NCBI GenBank assembly: GCA_002450295.1 | Contig: DJYX01000093.1 | Location: forward strand, 1-15,166 | DNA from: Deltaproteobacteria bacterium UBA6967 | GTDB lineage: Bacteria; SAR324; NAC60-12 | Length of the DNA: 15,166 nt | Reading direction: 5' to 3' | Shown: positions 15,138-15,166 of the stretch, piece after piece | How the letters are laid out: every line of letters starts with the position of its first letter | Position numbering within the stretch: position 1 is the first letter of the stretch | Program-made: the position numbers and the translations under genes | The notes under the pieces: model-generated | Seen by the model: only the letters and a program-made list of their open reading frames with translations | Told to the model about the DNA's origin: nothing | The model's database searches: none

Positions 15138-15157
15138 CTCAAAACATGGAGTTGAAA

Positions 15158-15166
15158 ATGTCAGTT
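15158..15166 (+). CDS. Probable start of the next gene (cut by window end)
   Basis: ATG at 15158 is followed by only two more codons (M-S-V) before the window ends. GGAG at 15148-15151 lies six bases ahead, an ideal ribosome binding site, and a promoter and leader hairpins lie upstream. An in-frame ATG at 15146 is a less likely start. The product cannot be guessed. Confidence 0.35.

Larger units (their letters stand above)
14634..15157. other. Long AT-rich non-coding region
   Basis: No credible gene is seen. A 12-base palindrome GCTGAATTCAGC lies at 14788-14799. From about 14880 to 15060 the sequence is extremely AT-rich and holds a perfect 12-base inverted repeat of A and T only (14953-14964 and 14981-14992), which could be curved DNA. 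A promoter-like element and two hairpins near the right end are listed separately. The region looks like the upstream control region of a gene that starts at the window's edge. Confidence 0.55.

Overview
The window reads as chromosomal DNA of a diderm (Gram-negative-type) bacterium. Both ABC solute-binding proteins carry cleavable signal peptides without a lipobox cysteine, so they should be free periplasmic proteins, and start codons often follow AGGA/GGAG-type ribosome binding sites. Paired sugar-type ABC transporters, an MlrC-like M81 peptidase and a PHP-domain hydrolase suggest a heterotrophic, probably aquatic scavenger. The species cannot be fixed from the sequence; a marine proteobacterial or SAR324-like lineage is a guess. 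No phage genes, insertion sequences, CRISPR array, rRNA or tRNA were seen.

Layout. 1-1219: the 3' end of a glutathione S-transferase (+), a convergent GFA/CENP-V-type zinc protein (-), and a 44-residue lipoprotein (+). 1459-4563: an M81 (MlrC-like) metallopeptidase (+) convergent with a PHP-superfamily metallohydrolase resembling DUF3604 (-). 4564-5007: a 444-base divergent control region with a good sigma70-type promoter and a 9+2+9 dyad. 5008-8190: ABC cluster 1 (+), a binding protein followed by two AT-rich permeases; a strong hairpin sits between the binding protein and the first permease. 8230-11700: ABC cluster 2 (-), read as binding protein, permease, permease (ATGA overlap), then a TMEM220-type membrane protein. 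11701-11993: a divergent control region with a perfect 9+4+9 dyad. 11994-13600: a beta-propeller lactonase (+) and a YbaK/ProX-type aminoacyl-tRNA editing protein (+). 13650-14633: an enoyl-CoA reductase/quinone oxidoreductase-like MDR protein (-). 14634-15166: a long, very AT-rich upstream region with a promoter-like element and two tandem hairpins, ending at the probable start of the next gene.

How the genes may work together. Each ABC cluster supplies a binding protein and two membrane subunits but no ATP-binding subunit, so both probably depend on an ATPase encoded elsewhere, perhaps a shared MsmK/UgpC-type one. Cluster 1 is divergent from the PHP hydrolase, which is tail to tail with the M81 peptidase. 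Cluster 2 is divergent from the lactonase. This suggests, without proving it, two substrate-uptake units each paired with a hydrolytic enzyme. The genes belong to known families. The less routine content is the absence of ATPases, the dyads and hairpins in the control regions, and a strong base-composition shift over the cluster 1 permeases.
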